The notes under the pieces: generated by a model
What the model saw: only the letters and a program-made list of their open reading frames with translations
Told to the model about the DNA's origin: nothing
The model's database searches: none
Made by a program: the position numbers and the translations under genes
Origin: Clostridium sp.
GTDB taxonomy: Bacteria; Bacillota; Clostridia; Lachnospirales; Lachnospiraceae
Direction of reading: 5' to 3'
DNA: 8,683 nucleotides
Assembly: GCA_016302185.1 (NCBI GenBank)
Contig: JAEDOC010000089.1
Location: forward strand, 1-8,683
In this document: positions 1 through 5,903 of the stretch, one piece after another
Layout of the letters: each line of letters begins with the position of its first letter
Position numbering within the stretch: the stretch's first letter is position 1

Positions 1-42
1 ATCTCCAACTCACTACGCCGGGCGTTAGCTGCCGCGACGCCC
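1..42. repeat. Right-hand end of a dispersed hairpin element (cut by window edge)
   Basis: The first 42 bases match 8506-8547 at 39 of 42 positions. At 8506-8547 this stretch is the outer flank of a long hairpin element. It contains the short hairpin GGGCGT (20-25) / ACGCCC (37-42) and begins with the ATCTCC that follows the GATATC arm end in the other copy. I infer that the rest of a related long hairpin lies just left of the window, in the same orientation as the 8360-8547 copy. It sits 20 bases past the stop of the small OadG-like gene. No U-tract follows the hairpin on the minus strand, so it is not a typical terminator. Confidence 0.75.
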
Positions 43-62
43 TCACTTCCTGCGCAAAATCT

Positions 63-176
63 CTATTTCAGCTTACTAAGCAGCATCACCACCGCCGTGA
101 TAATCAACACCACAACGAAAATGCCGCCCATACCTTTTCCCATAATTTCCAATGCAATCATCACATTGTGTCCCAT
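63..176 (-). CDS. OadG-like small membrane subunit of a Na+-translocating decarboxylase (37 aa)
   Basis: This 37-codon gene is too short for usual ORF cut-offs. It reads MGHNVMIALEIMGKGMGG followed by one hydrophobic helix (about residues 19-33) and a short basic tail (SKLK). A good ribosome site (AAGGAGG, 6 nt before the ATG) overlaps the stop codon of oadB, so translation is probably coupled. The N-terminal amphipathic stretch with a GMGG turn leading into a single membrane helix is the pattern of the membrane-anchor part of OadG gamma subunits. Those subunits hold the carboxyltransferase (alpha) on the beta channel of oxaloacetate, methylmalonyl-CoA or glutaconyl-CoA decarboxylases. The periplasmic/cytoplasmic tail of full-length OadG is absent, matching the minimal OadG-related subunits known in anaerobic Firmicutes. 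The partner alpha and biotin-carrier subunits are not in the window. The family assignment rests on context and pattern. Confidence 0.8.
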   Translation of the reverse strand: MGHNVMIALEIMGKGMGGIFVVVLIITAVVMLLSKLK

Positions 177-188
177 ACATATTCCTCC

Positions 189-1325
189 TTACAGATACTG
201 CGTAACCAGCTTGATGACCAGACCACCGGCGATGACGGATGCAATCTGACCGGAGACATTGGCTCCTACGGCATGCATCAGAATTACATTTCCCCGCTCC
301 TCTTCGTTGGCCAGCTTCTGAACCACACGGGAGGACATGGGGAAGGCCGAGATTCCGGCTGCACCAATCATCGGGTTTACCTTCTCCTTCAAAAAGAGGT
401 TTAAAAACTTGGCAAAGAGAACACCGGCAATGGAATCAAAAATAAAAGCAATCAGACCGATTCCCATAATCAGAAGCGTATCGAAACGTACAAAAGCATC
501 TGCCTTCATACTGAAGGAAATGGTAATACCCAGAAGAAGGGTAATTAAATTGGCCAGCTCATTCTGTGCCGTATTGGACAGATTGTTTAATACACCACAC
601 TCACGGATCAGGTTGCCGAACATCAAAAAGCCCACCAGTGCCACAGAGGACGGAGAAATCAGTCCCACGATGATGGTCACGATCACCGGAAAGACGATCT
701 TCGTGGTTTTAGACACATTCTTCGGGCTGTATTTCATATGAATCCGCCGTTCCTTTTTCGTGGTTACCAGTTTAATGGCAAAGGGCTGGATAATCGGCAC
801 CAGTGCCATGTAGGAATATGCCGCCACGGCAATGGCTCCCACATAATTGGAATGCAGTACCTGAGATACCAGAATCGAGGTGGGTCCGTCCGCCGCACCG
901 ATGATACCGATGGAGGCCGCATCCTTTAAGTCAAAGCCCAACAGGGTAGCAACAAAAATCGCAAAGAAAATACCGAACTGCGCCGCCGCGCCGAAGAGAA
1001 ACATAATCGGCTGGGAAAGAAGAGGTCCGAAATCAATCATCGCACCAATACCGATAAACAGCAGGATCGGCAATGCCTCCGACGCTCCGATGGTGGTATC
1101 AAACAGCCACTGAATCACTCCGTGGGCCACTCCGATTCCTTCCATTGTCTGATCAATGACGCCGGAAAACGGCAGGTTGACCAGAATCGCACCAAAGCCC
1201 ATGGGAAGAAGCAGCGCCGGCTCATATTCCTTTTTCACTGCCAGCCAGATAAGCAGCACCCCGACCACATACATGACCAGCTGCTGCGGGGTAATTGCCA
1301 AAATACCTTCCAGTAAGAAATCCAT
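189..1325 (-). CDS. oadB: Sodium ion-translocating decarboxylase subunit beta
   Basis: The 378-residue polytopic membrane protein is the Na+ channel subunit of biotin-dependent decarboxylases (oxaloacetate, methylmalonyl-CoA or glutaconyl-CoA type). It couples decarboxylation of carboxybiotin to Na+ export across the cytoplasmic membrane. Family signatures visible are GAADGPTS (about 143-150, containing the conserved membrane Asp needed for Na+ passage), GFLMFGNLIRECGV (about 232-245), GAAGISAFPMSSRVV (about 321-335) and HAVGANVSGQIASVIAGG (about 351-368). About ten hydrophobic segments are present. The length fits the short beta subunits of Clostridia. The ATG at 1325 has a strong AAGGAGG site. 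The gene lies behind its own promoter, a yybP-ykoY-like riboswitch and a terminator, and is followed by an OadG-like gene after 12 nt. Sequence alone does not decide which acyl substrate the complex uses, since the alpha subunit is elsewhere. Confidence 0.95.
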   Translation of the reverse strand: MDFLLEGILAITPQQLVMYVVGVLLIWLAVKKEYEPALLLPMGFGAILVNLPFSGVIDQTMEGIGVAHGVIQWLFDTTIGASEALPILLFIGIGAMIDFGPLLSQPIMFLFGAAAQFGIFFAIFVATLLGFDLKDAASIGIIGAADGPTSILVSQVLHSNYVGAIAVAAYSYMALVPIIQPFAIKLVTTKKERRIHMKYSPKNVSKTTKIVFPVIVTIIVGLISPSSVALVGFLMFGNLIRECGVLNNLSNTAQNELANLITLLLGITISFSMKADAFVRFDTLLIMGIGLIAFIFDSIAGVLFAKFLNLFLKEKVNPMIGAAGISAFPMSSRVVQKLANEEERGNVILMHAVGANVSGQIASVIAGGLVIKLVTQYL

Positions 1326-1403
1326 GATTTTCCTCCTTTTTTCAAATCGGTTTCACCGCCCCACACTTCCAACGTCCTTCACTGCCCTGCCTGTCCCTTA
1401 ACA

Positions 1404-1448
1404 AAAATAAAAAGACTTTCAGCATACCTTAAGTATGCTAAAAGTCTT
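1404..1448 (-). terminator. Riboswitch-controlled intrinsic terminator before oadB
   Basis: On the minus strand AAGACTTT (1448-1441) pairs with AAAGTCTT (1419-1412), and AGCATAC (1439-1433) pairs with GTATGCT (1427-1421). A single mismatch separates the two helices, the loop is 5 nt, and a U-rich run (TTTTTATTTTT on the transcript) follows directly. This is a strong Rho-independent terminator. Its 5' strand overlaps the closing P1 strand of the aptamer at 1437-1444. The two structures are therefore mutually exclusive, which is the standard layout of a ligand-dependent antiterminator. It also catches read-through from the Asp23/spoIIIA side. Confidence 0.92.
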
Positions 1449-1535
1449 GTTCCCATATCTGTTCATACAGGCATGTAACCATGGTCTTTCCGATCCAGTG
1501 ATGTTGATTACATGTTGCAACTACTCCCTTTTAAC
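1437..1535 (-). ncRNA. yybP-ykoY-type (Mn2+) riboswitch aptamer upstream of oadB
   Basis: About 99 nt on the minus strand are bounded by GTTAAAAG (1535-1528) and CTTTTAGC (1444-1437), which pair to form P1. Just inside P1 lie GGAGTAG on the 5' side and ACAAGA on the 3' side, matching the conserved AAAGGGGAGUAG and GCAAGACCUUU borders of the yybP-ykoY family. A long arm, CATGTAATCA paired with TGGTTACATG, carries an internal loop (ACATCAC) and a TGGATC-GGAAA-GACCA cap. A second small arm follows. Characterised members bind Mn2+ and turn on Mn2+ exporters and related genes, usually by antitermination. I recognised the motif from memory of the consensus; the L3 loop differs somewhat from typical members. 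The downstream gene is unusual for the family. Confidence 0.75.
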
Positions 1536-1541
1536 GGCTAC

Positions 1542-1570
1542 ATCTTACCACAGGAAAAAACATCCGTCAA
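1542..1570 (-). promoter_or_regulatory. Sigma-A promoter for the riboswitch-oadB unit
   Basis: On the minus strand TTGACG (1570-1565) is followed by a 17-nt spacer and TAAGAT (1547-1542). Transcription should start around 1535, just at the 5' edge of the aptamer P1 stem. The promoter lies inside the gap after the Asp23-family stop codon (1602), which makes oadB a transcription unit separate from spoIIIA-Asp23. Confidence 0.8.
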
Positions 1571-1601
1571 GGAGGAAAAAATGAATTTCTCTGCGTTTTG
1601 C

Positions 1602-1991
1602 TTATTTCTCTTCTTCCAGGGCAACCCCCGCGATCTTGATATTCACTTCAAGAACCATCAGTCCGGTCATATTCTCAATAGCACTCTTCACCTTATCCTG
1701 AACCTTCTCGCTGACAGCAGGGATGCTGTAGCCATACTTCATATTCAGGGACAGATCCACGCTGACATGATCCTCCGTCATGCTGATCTTAACCCCTTTG
1801 CTTAAATTCTTCATGCCAAGCTTGCCAACCAGCTCATTGGTAATATTGCCTGCCATGGAATCCACGCCTTCCACCTCGGTTGCCGCCAGCCCTGCGATGA
1901 TTGCTACCACTTCATCCGCAATCTGTACTTCTCCGACTTTATCCTTTTCATATAATTTATGTGTATTTCTATCTTCAAACTCTTTTGCCAC
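1602..1991 (-). CDS. Asp23/Gls24 family protein (YqhY-like)
   Basis: This is a 129-residue soluble protein of the Asp23/Gls24 (DUF322) family, with the usual family length. The core runs from VGEVQIADEVVAIIAGLAA (about 19-37) through VDSMAGN and VKISMTEDHVSVDLSLNMKYG to VQDKVKSAIENMTGLMVLEVNI, ending IAGVALEEE. The position directly after spoIIIAH matches B. subtilis yqhY, which sits downstream of spoIIIA near the biotin carboxylase genes and nusB; YqhY has been linked to acetyl-CoA carboxylase homeostasis there. The start is GTG at 1991, chosen because AGGAGG lies 8 nt upstream and MAKEFEDRN is a reasonable N-terminus. It has its own sigma-A promoter at 2024-2051, so it is not restricted to sporulation. 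In this window no nusB follows. Exact function is not established for the family. Confidence 0.9.
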   Translation of the reverse strand: MAKEFEDRNTHKLYEKDKVGEVQIADEVVAIIAGLAATEVEGVDSMAGNITNELVGKLGMKNLSKGVKISMTEDHVSVDLSLNMKYGYSIPAVSEKVQDKVKSAIENMTGLMVLEVNIKIAGVALEEEK

Positions 1992-2023
1992 CCTGATTAC
2001 CTCCTGTCTCTTTCGATGCTTTC

Positions 2024-2051
2024 ATTATAGCAGAAAGGGCAGTGTTTGCAA
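2024..2051 (-). promoter_or_regulatory. Sigma-A promoter for the Asp23-family gene
   Basis: On the minus strand TTGCAA (2051-2046), a 16-nt spacer and a perfect TATAAT (2029-2024) lie between the spoIIIAH stop (2058) and the GTG start at 1991. This gives the Asp23-family gene vegetative expression independent of the sigma-E operon. Confidence 0.75.
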
Positions 2052-2057
2052 AGGAGT

Positions 2058-2735
2058 TTATTCCATTTTCAGCAGAGTAATCACGATATTCTCCGCCGCG
2101 GTTTCTGTTTTTCTCTTTACGATATCTTCAATTTGAGCCCGCTCCGGATCCGTAATGCTGGCTGCATTAATCACCACATCTACCTTACCGTCCGTGATGC
2201 TGACCACCGGATCGGCAAAGCCCTTGGCCATCAGCAGTGTCTCCGCCGCGTTTTCCTTCTCCGCAATGGCAGTCAGCTCCATCATGCTTTTGACGGCTGC
2301 TTCCCTTGACGCCGCATCCACACTCTCATTATTGATAATCTCGTTTAAGGTTTCCTTGCTTCTGGCACGCACCTGTTCTCTGCTTAACTGGACATTGGCA
2401 ATATATTCCGTCACACTGGTTCCTCCGGTCAGCACCGCCTCTCCCGGATTCTCCATCGGAATCTCCGAAGACTGCCCGGAATCCGCTGCGGCTGCTGCTC
2501 CTTCCTGTGGATCGTCCAGACTGGCAATCTCCTCATAGTCTCCTGTCCATCCGGACACGGCCTGATTCTCCGCCAGAATATCCTCATCCGAGATTTCCAT
2601 AGCCCCGGCTTCAAAGCTTTCCGTTCCCATGATCTCCTTCTTTCCGGAATAATTCAAATATCCGGCAGCGGCGATCATGATCGCCAGTGTGGTAATAATG
2701 ATCTGATTTCTCCTGAACATCCGCTTCATCTTCAT
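2058..2735 (-). CDS. spoIIIAH: Stage III sporulation protein AH
   Basis: This 225-residue single-pass protein has a short basic N-terminus (MKMKRMFRRN), one membrane helix (about 11-25), an acidic, low-complexity linker (about 33-105) and a C-terminal EscJ/PrgK-like ring-building domain (about 115-225). That domain holds the conserved AETLLMAKGFADPVVSI and VDVVINAASITDPERAQIEDIVKRKT stretches. In known systems SpoIIIAH sits in the mother-cell membrane and its extracellular domain binds forespore SpoIIQ, zipping the two membranes and forming a ring-shaped channel. The linker is Ala/Glu rich and long. The gene begins 16 nt after spoIIIAG. The AAGGAG site abuts that gene's stop codon and is about 11 nt from the chosen ATG, slightly far; an ATG two codons later (2729) is an alternative start. 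Confidence 0.96.
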   Translation of the reverse strand: MKMKRMFRRNQIIITTLAIMIAAAGYLNYSGKKEIMGTESFEAGAMEISDEDILAENQAVSGWTGDYEEIASLDDPQEGAAAAADSGQSSEIPMENPGEAVLTGGTSVTEYIANVQLSREQVRARSKETLNEIINNESVDAASREAAVKSMMELTAIAEKENAAETLLMAKGFADPVVSITDGKVDVVINAASITDPERAQIEDIVKRKTETAAENIVITLLKME

Positions 2736-2751
2736 ATCCCCGCATACTCCT

Positions 2752-3372
2752 TTATTCTGCCCGCTTTAATACTTTTATTTTATGAGCAGGCAGGCCAAAT
2801 AATGCTTCCATGGCTTCGGAAATTTCCGCCTTTACCGCGGCACTTCCGCCGCCCTGGGCACTGATAACCACACCGGCAATCTCTGGTTCCAGCTCCTTCT
2901 CCACCACCGGTTCCTGGGAACCGGACGCCCCGGACAGCACCGACTCCTCCCGAATCTCCTCCGTCAACACCTTTCTTGTACCTCCGGAGCTGTCCTTCTC
3001 CTCCGTGGAAGAACGGTTTTTCTCCTGATCCACATGGAAGATGCGTTCCCCGGAGGAGCGAAGTGTAATCATCACGTCCACCTCTCCGATTCCCTCCACG
3101 TGCTTTAAGAGCTCCTTTACCCTCTGTTCCAGCTCTTTCTCGTAGCTTCTCATGCTGCTTTCCTGCGTTTGCGAAGACAGAGCCGATGCTGACGCATCCC
3201 CTGTTTCCAAAGAAGCTGCCTCTTCTCCAGAGACAGCCGACACCGTTTTTTCTGTGTTTCTTCCGCCAGGTACCGCAAGTAAAAGCAGGATCACTCCGCT
3301 AACCAGAAGAAGAATCCATTTCTCCCTTCCCTGTAACTGGCTTTTCTCCAGCTTCCAACCTGATTTCCACAT
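2752..3372 (-). CDS. spoIIIAG: Stage III sporulation protein AG
   Basis: The 206-residue protein has a cytoplasmic basic head (1-18), one membrane helix (about 19-36), a Ser/Ala/Glu-rich linker to about 75 and a ring-building domain from about 77 to 203. That domain is split by a large charged insert (about 110-160), the segment that forms the beta-triangle/barrel in the known SpoIIIAG ring. Key segments are LLKHVEGIGEVDVMITLRSS, EPEIAGVVISAQGGGSAAV and LFGLPAHKIKVLK. In B. subtilis it assembles a large ring in the mother-cell membrane as part of the feeding-tube complex. The ATG at 3372 has GGAGG 6 nt upstream, inside the end of spoIIIAF. The start therefore overlaps spoIIIAF by 74 nt in another frame, an unusually long overlap for this operon. 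Confidence 0.95.
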   Translation of the reverse strand: MWKSGWKLEKSQLQGREKWILLLVSGVILLLLAVPGGRNTEKTVSAVSGEEAASLETGDASASALSSQTQESSMRSYEKELEQRVKELLKHVEGIGEVDVMITLRSSGERIFHVDQEKNRSSTEEKDSSGGTRKVLTEEIREESVLSGASGSQEPVVEKELEPEIAGVVISAQGGGSAAVKAEISEAMEALFGLPAHKIKVLKRAE

Positions 3373-3991
3373 GTGCTTCCTCCACCTGATAATAGGATGC
3401 CAGCTGCTGCCGCAATCGTTCTGCTATTCTCTGATCCGAAGGGGAAACCCCGGCAGCCTGCGTTTTCCTCCCCACTAACACCGGAGGAAGCGCTACTCCG
3501 GTCACCGTATCCACAGAAATTGTTCCACCCGATTCTTTTTCTTCCTTTGAAGTAGTCTGAAGCGGCAGCTGACATTCCAGCGAAATTTCACGGATTCTGG
3601 CAAATTCCGGGCTGTTTTCATCCGTCTCCACCAAAACCTCCGCCTTCGTTACCGCAATCCCGGATGCCTCAGCCAGCTGCCGGATCTCTGCTTCTGTCTG
3701 CGACTTATACTGCGCAAGAAACATCGTCAGCCGCTTTTTCTCCATCTCATCCAGGCTGTCGCTCAGCTCCTTTGCCTCATTTTCAAAAGAAATATGATCG
3801 AACAGATGACGTATCGATTCTTCCAGGCGAAGCCCTCCGGTCAGCGGCTGAAACACCAGAAGAATCAGAATGCAGCCGGCAAACAGACGCAGATATTTTT
3901 CATACCGGGCTGCCGGCAGGAGACCGTTCAGCACCGAAAGAAACACCAGATAGCTCACGATCCTGCCGGCCCACTGATACACCGCTTCCAT
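3299..3991 (-). CDS. spoIIIAF: Stage III sporulation protein AF
   Basis: The 230-residue protein has two N-terminal membrane helices (about 7-25 and 34-50), then a predicted coiled-coil region (FENEAKELSDSLDEMEKKRL, about 69-88). A C-terminal extracytoplasmic or cytoplasmic domain carries AEASGIAVTKAEVLVETDE and ends with SYYQVEEAHVEIRLEAGEK. SpoIIIAF proteins have a ring-building-like C-terminal fold and are required for the SpoIIIA-SpoIIQ channel. The start ATG at 3991 follows a GGGGGAAGGA ribosome site. An 85-nt gap separates it from spoIIIAE, the widest gap in the operon. The last 24 codons overlap the start of spoIIIAG. A middle stretch (about 146-185) is Ser/Thr/Gly rich and probably disordered. 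Confidence 0.93.
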   Translation of the reverse strand: MEAVYQWAGRIVSYLVFLSVLNGLLPAARYEKYLRLFAGCILILLVFQPLTGGLRLEESIRHLFDHISFENEAKELSDSLDEMEKKRLTMFLAQYKSQTEAEIRQLAEASGIAVTKAEVLVETDENSPEFARIREISLECQLPLQTTSKEEKESGGTISVDTVTGVALPPVLVGRKTQAAGVSPSDQRIAERLRQQLASYYQVEEAHVEIRLEAGEKPVTGKGEMDSSSG

Positions 3992-4076
3992 CTTCCTTCC
4001 CCCTTCTCATTTCCCGAATTTCAGCCGCTTCTGCCTTTTTCCTCTCCCGAGACTCTATCTCTGTCTCTGCCTTCCG

Positions 4077-5270
4077 TCATCCCGCCAGGTATACCGTATT
4101 GGAACCAAGACACACAATGGCAATGGAAAGAAGAAACAGAAGAACAGCCGAGGAAGCCGCCAGAAGCAGAAGCCGGCTGCCCGTCCCCACACCGCTGATA
4201 CAGGCGATCAGCCTCTTATCACAAACCGGCTGCAGCAGCGCTGCGGTTCCCTGATAAAACACCCCCAGAATCAGAAGCTTCAGCAGCGGTATCACCGACA
4301 GCCCCACCAGAACCAGAGCGGCTCCGGCCCCGATACTGTTTTTCATCAGAGCACCGGCTCCAAGCAGCATCTGAGATACAGCGGCGGCACCGCTTCCCAC
4401 GCCGGGGATCGCCCCTATCAGACGGCGAAGCGGAGTATTTTTTACCGTATCCGCGTAGGGAACCACCATTCCCTGCAGTAAATGAACTCCCAGAACCACT
4501 CCTGTCATCGTCTTCACGCCCCAGCGCAGCCCCTGTTCCAGAAGCTCTGTGGTTCTGGAAAACAAATCCTCCTTTATCAGATGCCCGGCCAGAACCAAAA
4601 GAAGATATAGCTGAATCATAGGCAGAAACAGCGTCAGAAACAGCCATTCCACCACACGGATGGAAACCAGCATCAGACTGCAGCCGGCAGCTGAGGTCAC
4701 ACTTCCCCCGGCAAAGGAAACAGAAAGGAAAAAGGCAGGGACCAGCGCCCGCATAAACTCCAGCACCTGTTCCAACAGCTCCTTCGCCACCGTAAGCCCG
4801 GTCAGAAAGCTGGACGCCAAAAAAGTAAAAATCAAAAGATAGGTTACATAAAATCCCATCTCCGCAATCTGGCTTCCGGAAAAAATACTGGCATAATTGG
4901 CAAACACGGCGCCGAGAAGTCCCAGAATCAGGATCTGTCCCATCCATCTCCCATTTTCTCTTATCTCCCCAAACAGGCTCTCCTTCACTCCGTCCATCAC
5001 CCGACGGACCGCTCCGTTTACTTCCCCCTTCCTCAGAAGATCCAGAAGTTCCCGGAAACTGACAGAAAAGCCTCCGTCATCTCCCTGCTGCAAAAATTTT
5101 TCCAGCGGCTCCAGATCAAATTCATCCAAAAGGCCGTCCTCCAGCTGTGCCTCTTCCTCTGTCTTCGTTTCCGCAGCTTCTCCATAAAACCCTGCCTGCG
5201 CCGGAACCCCAATTCCCAGGAACAGTCCGCACAGCACCAGAAAAAAAAATGCCCTGCGCCCTGATATCAT
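4077..5270 (-). CDS. spoIIIAE: Stage III sporulation protein AE
   Basis: The 397-residue polytopic membrane protein has an N-terminal signal-like segment (RRAFFFLVLCGLFLGIGVPAQA, residues 5-26), an acidic region (about 34-60), and roughly seven or eight membrane helices from about 110 to the end. Landmarks are GLLGAVFANYASIFSGSQIAEMGFYVTYLLIFTF, the Gly-rich SFAGGSVTSAAG, and GAIPGVGSGAAAVSQMLLGAGALMKNSIGAGA. This architecture and length are typical of SpoIIIAE, thought to be the membrane core or transport component that works with the SpoIIIAA ATPase. The ATG at 5270 has a moderate GGGGGAAG site. Nine consecutive T residues on the coding strand (5249-5241) encode the Phe run of the signal segment and are a potential slippage site. 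Confidence 0.95.
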   Translation of the reverse strand: MISGRRAFFFLVLCGLFLGIGVPAQAGFYGEAAETKTEEEAQLEDGLLDEFDLEPLEKFLQQGDDGGFSVSFRELLDLLRKGEVNGAVRRVMDGVKESLFGEIRENGRWMGQILILGLLGAVFANYASIFSGSQIAEMGFYVTYLLIFTFLASSFLTGLTVAKELLEQVLEFMRALVPAFFLSVSFAGGSVTSAAGCSLMLVSIRVVEWLFLTLFLPMIQLYLLLVLAGHLIKEDLFSRTTELLEQGLRWGVKTMTGVVLGVHLLQGMVVPYADTVKNTPLRRLIGAIPGVGSGAAAVSQMLLGAGALMKNSIGAGAALVLVGLSVIPLLKLLILGVFYQGTAALLQPVCDKRLIACISGVGTGSRLLLLAASSAVLLFLLSIAIVCLGSNTVYLAG

Positions 5271-5293
5271 TCGATCTTCCCCCTTTTTCTCTG

Positions 5294-5680
5294 CTAGGAA
5301 AGAAACTCCTTCAATGTCTCCAGAAGCGCCAGTACCACCGGCATACTGATCGCCAGAATTGATAGCTTGGCAAAAATTTCTATCTGGTTTCCCATGGCCC
5401 CATACCCTGCATCCTTACAGATTCCGGAAGCGAATTCTGCAATATAGGTAATCCCCGCCAGCTTCAAAAGGGTCACCAGATAGATGCGGTCAATCCCAAT
5501 ATAGCTCTGAATCCTTTCTGCCGTTTCCAGGATAATCTTCATTTTTCCTGCTCCATAGAAAAAAAGAAGCAGTCCTGCTGCCAGAATCAGATACACCCCA
5601 TATTCACTTTTCACACTTTTCAGCCAGACCGCCAGAAGAACGGCAGACAGGCCAAGTGCAGAAGCCGTGACAATAGACAC
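5294..5680 (-). CDS. spoIIIAD: Stage III sporulation protein AD
   Basis: I place the start at the GTG at 5680, giving 128 residues beginning (M)SIVTASALGL. An AAAGGAGGG site lies 6 nt upstream, and 128-129 residues is the family length. A longer reading from TTG at 5704 would place the ribosome site inside the coding region and overlap spoIIIAC. The protein has about four membrane helices: two near the N-terminus (around 5-20 and 28-44), then LVTLLKLAGITYIAEFASGICKDAGYGAMGNQIEIFAKLSILAISMP. This KLAGI, AGYGAMGNQIE pattern is the SpoIIIAC/AD signature. SpoIIIAC and AD are paralogous small membrane subunits of the mother-cell complex. The gene ends 23 nt before spoIIIAE. Confidence 0.95.
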   Translation of the reverse strand: MSIVTASALGLSAVLLAVWLKSVKSEYGVYLILAAGLLLFFYGAGKMKIILETAERIQSYIGIDRIYLVTLLKLAGITYIAEFASGICKDAGYGAMGNQIEIFAKLSILAISMPVVLALLETLKEFLS

Positions 5681-5693
5681 GCTCTCCCTCCTT

Positions 5694-5888
5694 TCAAAGC
5701 GCAAAAAGCTCCTTCATCGTCTCAAACAGCTCATAAATATACGGAACCATCCAGAACAGGACCAGAAGGAGCCCGGCCAGACTGGTTAAGAAGGCCTGTT
5801 CTTCTCTCCCGCTGTGCTTCAAAATCTGACAAAGCACCGACACCAGAATCCCCACCGCGGCAATCCGGAAAATCAGATTGACTCCCAT
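5694..5888 (-). CDS. spoIIIAC: Stage III sporulation protein AC
   Basis: This 64-residue protein has two membrane helices (about 4-22 and 33-50) joined by a short charged loop (KHSGREEQA). The length and layout are typical of SpoIIIAC. It starts MGVNLIFRIAAVGI from an ATG with GGAGGAGA just upstream, 15 nt after the spoIIIAB stop. Its stop codon is embedded in the ribosome binding site of spoIIIAD (TGAAAGGAGG), so the two are probably translationally linked. It is part of the membrane base of the SpoIIIA channel. Confidence 0.95.
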   Translation of the reverse strand: MGVNLIFRIAAVGILVSVLCQILKHSGREEQAFLTSLAGLLLVLFWMVPYIYELFETMKELFAL

Positions 5889-5903
5889 CCGTCTCCTCCC
5901 TTC

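Noticed and set aside
20..42. Terminator of the oadB-OadG-like unit
   Set aside because: The stem is good, but no U-tract follows on the minus strand; its repeat elsewhere marks it as part of the hairpin element. The true 3' end may lie left of the window.
1512..1805. Plus-strand ORF of 97 codons after an apparent start near the riboswitch
   Set aside because: It is antisense to the aptamer, promoter and the Asp23-family gene, and has no promoter or ribosome site.
3992..4080. 19-codon ORF (4080-4021, minus) starting at an ATGA overlap with the spoIIIAE stop
   Set aside because: No suitable ribosome site of its own, no protein-like pattern, and the known operon has no gene between spoIIIAE and spoIIIAF.
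4219..4947. 242-codon alternate-frame ORF inside spoIIIAE
   Set aside because: Shadow frame on the same strand as spoIIIAE; Ser/Gly/Arg-rich composition is typical of an out-of-frame reading.
5681..5704. TTG start at 5704 for spoIIIAD (136 aa)
   Set aside because: It would place the AAAGGAGGG site inside the gene and add eight non-conserved charged residues; the GTG at 5680 fits site spacing and family length.
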